Positions 36,627-47,182 of a stretch of DNA of 64,000 bases are shown piece after piece. The position numbers and the translations under genes are program-made. The DNA comes from Pyricularia pennisetigena. Taxonomy: Eukaryota > Ascomycota > Sordariomycetes > Magnaporthales > Pyriculariaceae. The DNA lies in assembly GCF_004337985.1 (NCBI RefSeq), contig NW_021940918.1, positions 2,460,169-2,524,168 of the forward strand, given 5' to 3'. Under the pieces are notes generated by a model. That model did not search any database and was not told the origin of the DNA. It saw only the letters and a list, made by a program, of their open reading frames with translations. Within the stretch, counting starts at the first letter, position 1, and the number at the start of each line of letters is the position of its first letter.

Positions 36627-38479
36627 CTACCGTACCCCCCAGGCGCTACCCTCCAGCAGGCTTGCCGCCTCCTCGAGACTTAATCCCGTCGTCTCCGGAT
36701 AGATCTTCCAGATGAGTACAAGACCAGCACCACAAATAACCCCGTACATGGTAAAAGTTGCCGGCGGCCCAAACGCATCCATCAAGGGTAAAAACGTCAA
36801 GCCCACCACAAAGTTGGCCAACCAATTCGTCCCGGTAGCGACCCCACTGCCAACCGATCGTACGCTCAACGAAAAGAGCTCGCTCTGCATCCACGGAACG
36901 TTGCCGAGTCCAATGGCGTAGGATGCAACGTATATCATGATGCTGATCAGTATCATTACCGCTGCGGCCCGCGGCGACAGCTGCACATCGCCCGTCTTGG
37001 CCGCGCGAGGTGTAGCTGATGAGTTTGCGGCTGGAGATATCGATATGAACGAGAAGCCGAACGCTGCAAGCAGCAACCCAGCAATCATAAAAGGTAGGGA
37101 GTAGAGGAGTATACGACGTCTGCCAATGCGATCTACTAGCAATAGCGCCAGCACCGTAAAGACGAAGTTTGTAACGGCAACCGTTAATGATGTTAGGGTT
37201 GGTGTCGCGAAACCGACCATTGTGAATATGGATGCAGAGAAATACATCAAAGAGTTCTGGCGTAAGCATCAAAGGAGAAAATAACGTTAGTCAATGTCAC
37301 TGGCATAGTGGCAAAAATGTGAATGAATATCTGGCGCGAACTTCGAAAATAGAATACCCAAAGTGCGGCGCAGATGGCGGTGGTGTTGGTGGGCAACTTA
37401 CAAATCCGCACAGTTGCTGTAGTCCCTGGAGAAGACAGGCGACAATCAGAGCTCGTCTATTCCGCCTCACCTTGACAAGCTCTGACCATGTTTCCATCCA
37501 CCCTGGCGTCGATGACTGCATCCCGTCACGGCTGGCCAAGAGTCTTCTGCGAGCATCGGATTCTTCACGAATCTCGACCTCGATCTCCTCAAGGACACGC
37601 CGAGCTACCCGATCAGAGGTCGAACTGTGCTTACCGCCAGCGACACGGCGGATTACCTCGAGTGCCTCTTCTTTCCGGCCTGCCTTCACCAGCCAACGTG
37701 GGGTCTCTGGCATCCCAAGGAGAAGCACTGCCTGCACCACAGCGGGAGCGGCTCCTAGACCAACCATCCACCTCCAGCCGCTGGACTTGTCGCCATACTC
37801 GGCGAAAAGCCAACCGATCACGTAGGCGACCACCTGGCCAAGCGTGACGAACAGCACGTTGATGGTGATGAGCTTGCCTCTGTGGTCAGCCGGGGCGGTC
37901 TCGGCAATGTAGAGCGGCACTACAAAGGACGCTGCCCCGACTCCGGCCCCGACTATGGACCGACCAGCGACCATCTCGGCCACCGTGTCGCTGCATGCCT
38001 GCAAGATGGCACCGACAGCGAAGAGAAGGTCGGCAACCAGGATGACGCGTTTCCGGCCCAAGCTATCGGCGATAGATGAGGAAAACGGCGAGATCAAAAG
38101 TGCAAATAGCGAGGTGCACGACGTGATCACCGACTTATCCAGAGATGTGAGCTGACGGCCCGAGAGGGAGTCGTCGATGGAGACCAACGTGGATGATATT
38201 ACCCCCGTGTCGTCTGGTGGCCATTGATTTGTCAGTTGATAATCAACAAACCCGTTGTCATTGGGGGAGGGAGGAAATTGCAGAATATTTACATCCAAAA
38301 AGGAGTCCACTGATGCCAGCCGATAACACTAGTAGCCAAATAAACAGGCCTGGTGGCGCGTCTGGCAATCTGAGCAAATTGGCGTCATCCTCATGAATTC
38401 CTTCTGACAATGTGTTTTCCTGCTCTGCTTCTCCAGCAGTGTCAACGTGTGCTATTAACGGCGCTTCAGCCCCTGACAT
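36627..38479 (-). CDS. MFS sugar/myo-inositol-type transporter
   Basis: Three exons, 38293-38479, 37402-38213 and 36627-37256, give about 542 residues. It has a polar N terminus of about 45 residues and then twelve spans. The first span is followed across intron 1 by FGYDTGVISSTLVSID, the GYDTG signature of sugar porters. Other motifs are DSLGRKR (loop 2-3), PETPRWL after span 6, LQQLCGFNSLMYFSASIF across intron 2, DRIGRRR, and the late PWMQSELFSLSVRSVGSGVATGTNW. The PW-QSELF-LSVRS pattern and the short NSLMYF form resemble fungal myo-inositol symporters (Itr1 group) more than hexose carriers. It sits in the plasma membrane by family. A serine tRNA lies 190 bp upstream in the opposite direction. 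Confidence 0.88.
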
Positions 38480-38668
38480 TTTTATAAAGGACGGAGGGAA
38501 GCAACTTCAATTGAGAACGGAGAGCGAGAGGTGTTGTTAGACCGGGCGTTCAGGTGAAGGACCGATCCACCCTCCCGGTAAGCGGTACCTAATCTTGCTT
38601 GGACGAAAACGATTGTTGCAGGAAATTCTTGGAAGGTTATAGTCCTGTAAGAAAGTAACCGTAAACAA

Positions 38669-38786
38669 GGCAACGTGCCTGAGTGGTTAAAGGGTATGAC
38701 TAGAATCCATCAGATGGTTCTTCTGATCCACCTGACCAAGCTATCATATGGCTTCGGCCTCACAGGTTCGAATCCTGTCGTTGTCG
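38669..38786 (+). tRNA. tRNA-Ser(AGA) with a 37-nt intron
   Basis: The 5' acceptor GGCAACG pairs with CGTTGTC at 38779-38785 (one G-U), with discriminator G at 38786. The D arm is CCTGAGTGGTTAAAGGG. The anticodon stem is TATGA/TCATA with loop CTAGAA..A, giving anticodon AGA at 38702-38704. The intron at 38706-38742 begins one base after the anticodon, the canonical site, and contains its own ATCAGA/TCTGAT hairpin. The long variable arm expected for serine tRNA (TGGCTTCGGCCTC) and the T arm ACAGG-TTCGAAT-CCTGT follow. A T-rich pol III stop (TTTCTTTT) comes directly after. Confidence 0.93.
38706..38742 (+). other. tRNA-Ser intron
   Basis: 37 nt between anticodon base 37 and 38, with an internal hairpin consistent with a bulge-helix-bulge substrate for the tRNA splicing endonuclease. 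Confidence 0.85.
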
Positions 38787-39374
38787 TTTCTTTTGCTGTT
38801 TGTGAACAGCCCATCCGATTTTTTGCGCGCTTGTTCTGGCCAGATATTGTTCTTGATTTCTAAACGAGGATGAAAAGAATGGGAGGATAATTTCGTGCAA
38901 GAAAATGTCGTCTTGCTAATCAAGTCCAACATGACGCTCGGATGTTGAGCCTTTTGCTATGGCCAAAAACTACCCCTCGAAACTCCCAGTGGCACGTGGC
39001 CCAGGGTAGCTCTGAAAGATCCCTGTGCCTGAATTGAAACATTTCAGGGGTACACGTAAGGCTTGACCCTGTGTTTCACCTGAAGTTGAGCTCTTTGCTA
39101 CCCATCGAACTCGTCAAGAGACGTGGACAGTTTATTCGTCGTCACCGAAAGTTAATTCTTTACACATTCTACAGTGCAGTGCATTGCAGCGCAGTGTACT
39201 TTGTGGCAATTCGCACGCCTCCATTCTTTCTTTCGACTGTTGAAGTCGCTGGAACTTTATATTCTTTTCTACGATAATCAGTCTATCGACACTCCTAATC
39301 CCCGTCTATTGCAGCACGTACATACAGTTAGCGAGCGCACTTGCAAATAGTCAAGACAGACCAAAAACTTCGCC
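38787..39374. other. Intergenic region tRNA to SDR gene
   Basis: About 590 bp that must include the promoter and 5' leader of the short-chain dehydrogenase. Nothing else was identified. Confidence 0.6.
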
Positions 39375-40511
39375 ATGGATTCTCACCATCGCTCTCCCCC
39401 AGGCGAGTCCTGGTTTGCGCCGCTCTCGATCGACCTCGTCCTCAAGGTGCTCTATGTCACCTTTTTCCACCCCTTTGTGGCCTGGATCGTGGTGCTGTGC
39501 TTCCGCGCCCAGCACATGGAGTACGATGCCATGCCCATGCGCGTCACCATGGCCTACGCGAGTTTCGTCACCGTGTGCTGGACCCTGGCTGCCGTCAACC
39601 GCCGCCTCGCCTTCGGCATGCCCCGCGAGGTCGACCTGGACGAGGAGGTTATTGTCATTACCGGCGGTGCCAGCGGCCTGGGCCTGCTCATCGCCGAGGT
39701 TTACGGCATGCGTGGCGCGAGCGTCGCCGTCCTCGACGTCAAGGACATGGAGAACGGCGAGTCGCGTGGCGTGAACCACTACAAGTGTGACGTGACGGAT
39801 AAGGCTGCGCTCAAAAAGGTGGCCGCGCAGATCGAAGAAGAAGTACGTATGATTTGATGCTGTTTTGCCGTCTTCTCTGCTAATACGTTGCCCCTCCTTC
39901 AGCTTGGTACTCCCACCGTCCTGATCAACAACGCAGCTATCGTCAACGGCAAGCCCCTCCTTGAGATGGAAATCGAAGATATCGAGCGCAGCCTCTCAAC
40001 CAACCTCGTCTCCCACTTCTACACCCTCAAGACATTCCTTCCGGCCATCATCCGCGGTGGCAAGGGAGGAACCATTGTGACAATCTCCTCCGTCATCGGC
40101 CAACTCGGCTCGGCGCGTCTGACCGACTACGCCGCCGCCAAGGGTGGCCTGATCGCCCTGCACAAGTCCCTGACGGCCGAACTGAAGCAGTCGCACCCCG
40201 ACATCCGGACGGTTCTGGTTACGCCCGGCCAGCTCAGCACGCCGCTCTTCTACGGCGTCAAGACCCCCAACAGCGTCATCGCACCCGTGGTGGAGCCCGT
40301 CGAGGTCGCTAAGGAGATCATCAACGCCATCGACAACGGAAAGGCCGACCACATCGGCATGCCCTTCTATGCGCGCTGGTGCGACTGGTACAATGTGCTG
40401 CCTGTCAGCCTGCAGATCCTTGCTCGCAAGGTTGCAGGCGTCGACAGGGCAATGGAGACCTTTGTCGGTCGACAAGGCGCCAAGAAGGAGGTCTTGGTCG
40501 AGGGTTTATGA
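39375..40511 (+). CDS. Membrane-anchored short-chain dehydrogenase/reductase
   Basis: Two exons, 39375-39842 and 39903-40511, give about 358 residues. Two hydrophobic segments (about residues 20-45 and 56-75) precede the Rossmann domain, suggesting an ER or lipid-droplet anchor as in retinol-dehydrogenase-type (SDR16C) enzymes. The classical SDR motifs are intact: TGGASGLG at 96-103 for NAD(P) binding, the CDVTD segment, NNAA after the splice, catalytic Ser at 218/219 (TISSVIG) and YAAAK with Tyr232 and Lys236. The C terminus includes a further hydrophobic stretch (ARWCDWYNVLPVSLQILA). A lipid, sterol or retinoid-like alcohol is a likely substrate class, but none is specified by the sequence. 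The ATG has a good context (GCCATGG). Confidence 0.9.
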
Positions 40512-41830
40512 ATCACCAAGTTTTAGAGACAACTGGACACAGTTGTTTTTTGCGGGCTTGGTTTGTGTATGTGCGTTGCCCTCCATCTGTACAATTCGCC
40601 TAGACAGAGACAAAAGTACATGTAACCCCAACCAAAATATTTCCAACCTGGCCAAACCCGGCAAATAATAGACATTATGAACATTACACATGGACCTGCA
40701 TAACATTGGGACAATGGACTGAACTTTGTTTTTGGGAAAGTATGTTGCCCAGGTCTGGACTTTGCGTAATCTATTGGTTGACAAGTGGCTACATATACCT
40801 AGACGTACCCCTTGAATGTTGAGTAATAAGTTTTTTTTTTCCCCTTTTCTTCGTGTCTGTTGTCATCTCAATGCGGCTTGCCCAATTCGAACAAATAAGT
40901 GCATTCATAGAGTAGCAACGCAATCAAAGTTTGTCCGTGGCTTCTCGGACTGGGAGTTGCTGGTCATGAAAAGCCATGCTGGATGCATACCTGCTCACAC
41001 ATATGAACATTCCACAGTCTTTATTGTCTTTTGAACCAAGCCATCCGTCATGTGGGCAAAAAAAAAAAAAAAAAGCAAACCCCGAGATTGTCCCAACTAT
41101 TACTCATCGGCTTTTGAAGCCTCTTCTAGACCTATTCGCTTCGATCATCTTCTACTATATATATATAAATAGCGGTTTAGGCCATTTGTCATCCACGGAC
41201 ATTGTACTGATACCCATCGGAGGAGAAAAACATTTACACAAGCTTTTGCCAAGATATATACCAACGCCAGCCTGGGATTGGCGCGACATCAGATCACTGC
41301 CGCATCTCCAAACCGGGTTGCCCTAAAACGAAACTAGGGGCTTTCTGTCAGCAGTTTGGTATAAATCATTTCCCTGTAAGCTTTCTGCTTTGGAAGCAAA
41401 ATCAGACGCAATGAAACGTTCCCCCGCCTGTATCACCAACAAAATCCTAGGGACATGGACAAGACAAATGAAAAAGAGGGAGAAAAGAAAAAGTATGGTA
41501 ATACGGAGTGTTATCCGCATTGCCATGGATGTCGCTTTCACGTGGCAAAGGTTGTGCAGATATGTTGATCCGCGGGCTCCTACTCTTGACCGACGAAACC
41601 AATTGTTGTTACGACTCGACAGATGCCAGAACTAGACCCCTGAAGCTTCTTACATACTTCAATACTTCAGCCACTTATTCATGTCCAAATACACGCCGCC
41701 TGCATTCTCATGCTCGAATAGGTAGGATGACCGGCCTGCGAGAGGACGGACAACAAACACAAAATACTTAACACGGAAATGAGATATTGATGGTATAGAT
41801 ATCGCAAGGGGGATATCAAGTTGACGGCCA
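40512..41830. other. 1.3-kb intergenic region
   Basis: 3' region of the SDR gene and promoter of the pseudokinase gene. It contains an A run at 41058-41074 and a TA repeat near 41156-41170. No coding region is supported. Confidence 0.6.
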
Positions 41831-43663
41831 ATGACGACAATAATGTGGTGGGACACGACACGAATCCAACAGACTGTTACGAGGGAGTTCATATATTCCA
41901 ATATTTCGCATCCTGATCGCGAACTCATCGGCCGCCCAGTCGTATCCAGGGGTGGCTTGACCGACCACAACTATGGACGTTTGATATTGGAGAGGGCGAA
42001 GCGGATATTTCTCATTTTGTTAGATCTCGGCTGCCCAGAGCGCATATTTGCTGCTCTAGAAAATTCGTGGGATGATAATGACCTGCCCCTCGACCCTGAA
42101 CAGGCGCAGCAGTTATTAGGCTCACAATCCCAAGGTAGCAAGGCCGGCGATCGAGGACTCGAGCACAGCTTCTGCGAACGACAGTACAAGTACCTCTTGA
42201 GGTTCCTCCGCAAGGGAGGCCACCTGAACTATCAACCTCTGGAGGTGGTGCCGCTCGACATCGTTCGCGAGGCCTGGACACCGCTGAGAGAAACGCGCAG
42301 CAGAATCGTTCACAATGTCAGCTTGCCACAGTATCCTGGCCAGGTTTTTGAGCGGAGACGATTCCAGCTGGCGTCACTAGGCGCTGGTCCATACCTGCGA
42401 AAAGGTGAAATCTGCCAGGAGATTGAACAGGCTCGCGCGTTGCAGAGTGTCCATCTTGTTTCGTACTTTTGCTCGTACCAACACCGGGACTATGCCTACG
42501 TCCTTTTCGAGCCTGTCTCGGCGAGCAAAACAAGATCTCTCAGGACGTTGCTGAGATCAACGACCACCGACACGGCCAGTCCCGTAGCGTTCGTCAGGAG
42601 AACAAGACCAAGACGGAAGGGCGGCGCGGATGGGGTGAGCACGCAGCCGGGGCGCGTTATCAACTGGATTAATTGCCTAGCTGACACGCTTTGCATGATA
42701 CATGGGACCGGCTTGGCCCATGGTAACATCAGGCCGTCGACCATTCTGGTGAAAGACAACGGCGATATTCTCCTCTCCGACTTTACGAAACTAAACCCAT
42801 CAGTCTTGGCAAGATCCCAGGGCCTGAATAGCTTCGACAGTGAAGAGTACAACTATGCCGCTCCCGAGCAATGGATTCGCGCCACCTCGTCCCTGTTGCG
42901 CGACAGAAGTCTTGAGCTGCCGCACCCAGCCACAAGAACTTGCGAGTCCAGAAACTTTGGAATCTCTCGATCATCTACCGAAAGTGACTGTACACGTCCG
43001 ACAGGCAGCCCTCCTACGGCAGGCGTCACATCACCAGGCTGTATCGACCCCAGGGCTGCCGACGTGTTTTCCCTCGGCTGCATCATACTCGAAATACTCG
43101 GGCTTCTGCTGGGGATGTCGAGCAAAGCCTTTGCCGAGCATAGAGCTGCGAAGCAAAGAACCCATGGGCGTGGCAGCTCGATCCCCGACTCTTCGTACCA
43201 TCGTAATCTCAGTCAAGTGGAGGGGTGGATGGAGTCCCTAGCTGAAAAGGCAACGTCTCAAGAGAGAGAAGACATGACGGGGGGTTTTGGGGATGTCAAT
43301 ATATTTGCGGCGGTTGTCCCCTCGCTGCACATGACATCACGGATGCTGGCAGTCAACGCCATGGATCGGCCATCCATGGAGGAGGTCCAAAGAGAGATGT
43401 ATCGAATATTGACCGAAGTATGTGGCATCGACGAACCGCATTGCAATCCCAGTCAGAGCGCACATGCGCAGGCTGAGCTCTCGAGCTCTCGAGCGAACGG
43501 CAACAGCTTGATATCAACAGCGGCTTTTCCGATTGACACTACCAGCGAGGAGAGTGAGCCCACGCTGATGACCTTGTTGACAATGGAGAGGACCAGGTCA
43601 CCACCGTTGACTCTCTGTAGCGGGTTGGAAAAAATCCGAGACTTGCCTATCAGAAGCAAGTAA
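41831..43663 (+). CDS. Protein kinase-like protein, predicted pseudokinase
   Basis: Single exon, 610 residues. Residues 1-165 form a helical, kinase-unrelated region I do not recognise. A protein-kinase fold follows, but its catalytic motifs are altered. No VAIK-type lysine is visible in the N-lobe (ERRRFQLASLGAGPY). The HRDLKPxN loop reads HGNIRPST (His297, Asn299), so the catalytic Asp and the metal-binding Asn are both replaced. DFG reads DFT (Asp317). The APE-like YAAPEQW and the helix-F ADVFSLGCIILEIL are kept, so the fold is probably intact. A Ser/Thr-rich insert separates APE from helix F. Proteins of this kind are common in filamentous fungi and largely unstudied; a scaffolding or signalling role is inference. 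No signal peptide or membrane span is seen. Confidence 0.85.
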   Translation: MTTIMWWDTTRIQQTVTREFIYSNISHPDRELIGRPVVSRGGLTDHNYGRLILERAKRIFLILLDLGCPERIFAALENSWDDNDLPLDPEQAQQLLGSQSQGSKAGDRGLEHSFCERQYKYLLRFLRKGGHLNYQPLEVVPLDIVREAWTPLRETRSRIVHNVSLPQYPGQVFERRRFQLASLGAGPYLRKGEICQEIEQARALQSVHLVSYFCSYQHRDYAYVLFEPVSASKTRSLRTLLRSTTTDTASPVAFVRRTRPRRKGGADGVSTQPGRVINWINCLADTLCMIHGTGLAHGNIRPSTILVKDNGDILLSDFTKLNPSVLARSQGLNSFDSEEYNYAAPEQWIRATSSLLRDRSLELPHPATRTCESRNFGISRSSTESDCTRPTGSPPTAGVTSPGCIDPRAADVFSLGCIILEILGLLLGMSSKAFAEHRAAKQRTHGRGSSIPDSSYHRNLSQVEGWMESLAEKATSQEREDMTGGFGDVNIFAAVVPSLHMTSRMLAVNAMDRPSMEEVQREMYRILTEVCGIDEPHCNPSQSAHAQAELSSSRANGNSLISTAAFPIDTTSEESEPTLMTLLTMERTRSPPLTLCSGLEKIRDLPIRSK

Positions 43664-44562
43664 TACAAATTTGGTTTAGTTTCCGCGGGCGCTAAAAATG
43701 GTGTACTTCGCCATGCATTCGCCAACTTCCGTCGCCAAGCCAATGTCTTCCTCATCCATAGGCGTCTGTCTCGCTCACATTGCTGACTTGATACTTCGTA
43801 ATTAACTCGTGTAGTTTGACTGCCTTGGGTCGGCTCCGTTGGAAATTTCCGTCTTGATGCCGTGTAACCCACCATCAATGCTACCGCCGCAGCACCGGAA
43901 CCGTCGTGTACCTATCCATCGTGGGTGTCGCACCGTGCCGTATTTAGAGCTTCTGAATAGGAGAAACCCAGATGGACACAACAATCACACTAAACTACCC
44001 CCGAATTGGGTTTTGGGTTACAGAGACTTTGTCCCTCCGGTTATTTGTCCTCGTGTGCTTTGTTGTCGCCTACTCCCATGTGTGTTGTTGGTGTGACAAA
44101 ACGTGTATGTGGAGCGAGACACACCAAATCATAAATAGAAAGGCAGAGGAAGAAAACCCAACAATTGATTGATGTTTGGGGACAGCATGTTTCACGAAAC
44201 GGCTCGTCGAGATTTTTCTGCTATCTTTCTCTTCAAGGTGATTAATGAAAAGTATCGGCTGGAATAATCAAACTCGTCCTGCAGCTCCCGGGATGAAACC
44301 AAGTTTCGAGGGCATGGTACCTTGTCATGTCGTCACCAGCTGTACCTACAAATGCGTGATGTGATTGGGGCATGGCGAATAAGAAGCAAGGTGGGAAAAC
44401 AGGCCAATTTAATTGGTCAATGTCAAAGATAACATTTCTCTTTTGGCCAAGAGCTAAGCCAAAATCGGATGCTCAATGCAGGCAATCACGAAGCCTGTCG
44501 TTCTGGTCCAGCCTGCCGTCTACTATTTTTACGAGACGAGTTTGCCGTGACTGGACTAACAA

Positions 44563-44582
44563 CCCCCCCCCCCCCCCCCCCC
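44563..44582. repeat. Poly(C) tract, 20 nt
   Basis: The only long G/C homopolymer in the window; all other long runs are A or T. Confidence 0.95.
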
Positions 44583-44843
44583 AAAGCAATTGAGGCTTTA
44601 TCGACACGAACTGTCTACCCCTGCCACGTTGGGGTGGGCGGTCCAGAAACTGGTCTCTGACCACAGCTGCATCAGATCAGGAACAACCAGAAAAGAGAGG
44701 GAAAAAATAACGACTTGAAGCGCCAGACGTGCAGGGGAGTTTGCCTGCACCCAGCCGCAGCAGATAATATGCAGTGTGTTGCGCGTTTCCCGTTCCAAAT
44801 AACTGGTCAGGTCTAGTGCGACTACCTTTGTAGTTACACAATC

Positions 44844-44863
44844 GATTGATTGATCAATCAATC
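44844..44863. repeat. Perfect 20-bp palindrome of GATT/AATC units
   Basis: Each arm is 10 nt and consists of GATT repeats, centred on TGATCA at 44851-44856. It could form a cruciform or a symmetric protein site. Confidence 0.9.
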
Positions 44864-44996
44864 AATAGGGTAACCAGGTCCCAATTGATCTATCAATCGG
44901 TCCTATTTCCGTATCGTGCCTGCAGCTGCCCATTCGCCTGCCTGTGTTTCCTTTCACCGATCTCTCTGCCGACTACTACCTACATACTTCCTAAAG

Positions 44997-45024
44997 TACC
45001 TACCTACCTACCTACCTACCTACC
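44997..45024. repeat. (TACC)7 microsatellite
   Basis: Seven perfect TACC units in the upstream region of the GH72 gene. Confidence 0.95.
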
Positions 45025-45721
45025 TATTTACCCAACTACTCTCGTCATTGTTGCGCTCCCGCCTTGTATCTTTGTTTGTTTTGCAATCTAACCTCGCTGT
45101 TTGCCAACCCAGTAAAAGTCATGTCCACAGCATCTCGTCTTATTGCACCTGCGGCTGCCGTACACGCACCTTACGTGTAGTGTAGCCAAGGTTGTTTGCT
45201 CGAGCACCTCAAATAGCAGGACCCATCTCCAGGCCCTTCCTTTGCGACTTTGAGATCATCACCATACAGGTCTGCACCCTCCCGTCCTGTGCGAAGCTAC
45301 CTATCCAACCCAACGAGTTGTTGGTCCTGCCAGCAGGTCGTCATACCTGCAACAAGACTGTCGTTACTGCTTCCTTTATCTCAGCACTCTGCGCTCACCA
45401 AATCTAATTTGGAACTATATCTGGAGAGTCGTGCAAACCTCTAGACATTTTTGCCCACATATTTCGCTAGAAATTCTGCAACTACTCGTTGGTCAAGTTT
45501 TCCGCATCGGTTTCTTGGACGATCAATCCGCACCCAAGTCTTTTCCACTCTCGAGTCTTTCTTGGGCATTATTTTTGGTTAGGGACTTGTCTTAGAGGCT
45601 TTTGTTCTCATGTAACAAGCATACATTCTTGGTCATTGAGTCATTGTCTTACAGCGGCTTGTACATTGTCTCTGAGCAGCTACTCGCACGTCGAGAGGCA
45701 ACGTCGAAATCTCTGAATAGG

Positions 45722-47182
45722 ATGAAGGGCTTCCTGGGTGCCGCAGTGCTGGCCGGCTGGGCAACAACTGCTGGTGCTCTGCCGACCATCACTGCGTATG
45801 GCAACAAATTCTTCACGAGCGAGGGCAAACAGTTCATCATGAAAGGTTGGCTGTTCTCGGGCTCCCGTGTGATATATGACATGGTGATACACATTGGCTG
45901 ACTCATTTTCCATAGGCATTGCTTATCAGCTAGTCGAGGACGACCCCTTGGTTGATACAGAACAGTGTCGCAGGGACGCGCAACTGATGGCAACACTTGG
46001 CGCCAACGTAATCCGTGTTTATCATGTTGACCCTCTCGCGGATCACACTGGCTGCATGGCTGAGTTTGCCAGCGTAGGTATTTACACCCTCATCGACTTG
46101 GACACTTTTGATACTTACATCCTACCTGTGAGTGAAATTCTCGTTTGTTTGTTGCTCGTCCCTCGAGAGAGCAAGCCGAAAGACTTACTGGCAAGGTCGA
46201 TTAGAATGAACTTCGCTGGACCCAGACGATGCATGATGCATACTCCGCAGTCATGGATGCCTTCGCGAGGTTTGACAACTCGCTAGGCTTCTTCGTCGGC
46301 AACGAAATTATCTCGACTAGCGGCCACTCCCAAGCCGCACCGTTCATCAAGGCTGCTGCCAGGGACATGAAGGCTTATCGTGACTCGAAAGGATATCGCA
46401 AGTTCCCTGTAGGCTATTCTGCGGCCGACATCGCGGAGCTGAGGCCTATGCTACAAAACTATCTCACATGCGGCGGCGACGAGTCGCAAAACGTGGATTT
46501 TTTTGCTCTCAATTCATACTCTTGGTGTGATGTCGCCAACTACAACACGTCGGGATACGTCGGTTTGCAGGAACAGGCCAAGAACTTCCCTGTACCTATC
46601 TTTTTTTCCGAGACTGGATGCAATGTCCCGGGTCCGCGCCTCTTTGAAGACCAGGCAGCCATCTTTGGCCCTGACATGATCAACGACTGGAGCGGCTCTT
46701 TGATATATGAATGGATCGAGGAAGCAAATCACTACGGCCTTATCAGCTACGGTCCCCGCGCGGATCCAATGATTGTCAACGACAGTGTCAAGGGTGGCTT
46801 TGTACGCAAGGGCCAGCCGACCCCAGTAGCACCCGACTTTGAGAACCTGAAAACGCAATGGGCCAAGGTGACGGCCGCAGGCATTATGAGAGCGGACTAT
46901 ACACCCACGGCGATCTCAACGAGGGAGTGCCCGACTGCAACGCCGGGCGGCTGGCTCGTGAACGGAAACGTTGCACTGCCTGCAGTCGGGGATACCTCTA
47001 CTGGCGGTTTCCAGCCTGCACCGAGGACCACGCCCACTAGCTCCGGGTCGGGGACTCGTGCCGAGGTGCCGACGCCATCTGGATCCAAGGATGCGAAAGG
47101 CTCTGCAAGTTCTGAACGCGAAATCACGGGCATGGGATACGCTCTTGTCGCCGTTATGCTTGCTTTTGTCATATTCGCTTAA
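45722..47182 (+). CDS. GPI-anchored beta-1,3-glucanosyltransferase (GH72, Gel/Gas family)
   Basis: Three exons, 45722-45845, 45916-46127 and 46205-47182, give about 437 residues. It begins with a signal peptide (MKGFLGAAVLAGWATTAGA). The GH72 barrel has the landmarks YGNKFF, GIAYQL across intron 1, LGANVIRVYHVDP and NELRWTQTMHDAY across intron 2. Both catalytic glutamates are present: the acid/base Glu146 in VGNEII and the nucleophile Glu248 in FFSETGCN. A Ser/Thr/Gly/Pro-rich linker and a C-terminal hydrophobic segment (ALVAVMLAFVIFA) form a GPI-attachment signal. The enzyme cuts and rejoins beta-1,3-glucan chains at the plasma membrane and wall, elongating them. There is no CBM43 Cys-box module after the barrel, so it belongs to the GH72- subgroup. 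Confidence 0.94.

Larger units (their letters stand above)
43664..45721. other. 2-kb intergenic region with simple repeats
   Basis: Lies between the pseudokinase and GH72 genes. It contains a run of 20 C at 44563-44582, a perfect 20-bp palindrome at 44844-44863 and seven TACC units at 44997-45024. The last several hundred bases, pyrimidine-rich, look like a long promoter and 5' leader of the cell-wall gene. No coding region is supported. Confidence 0.65.
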
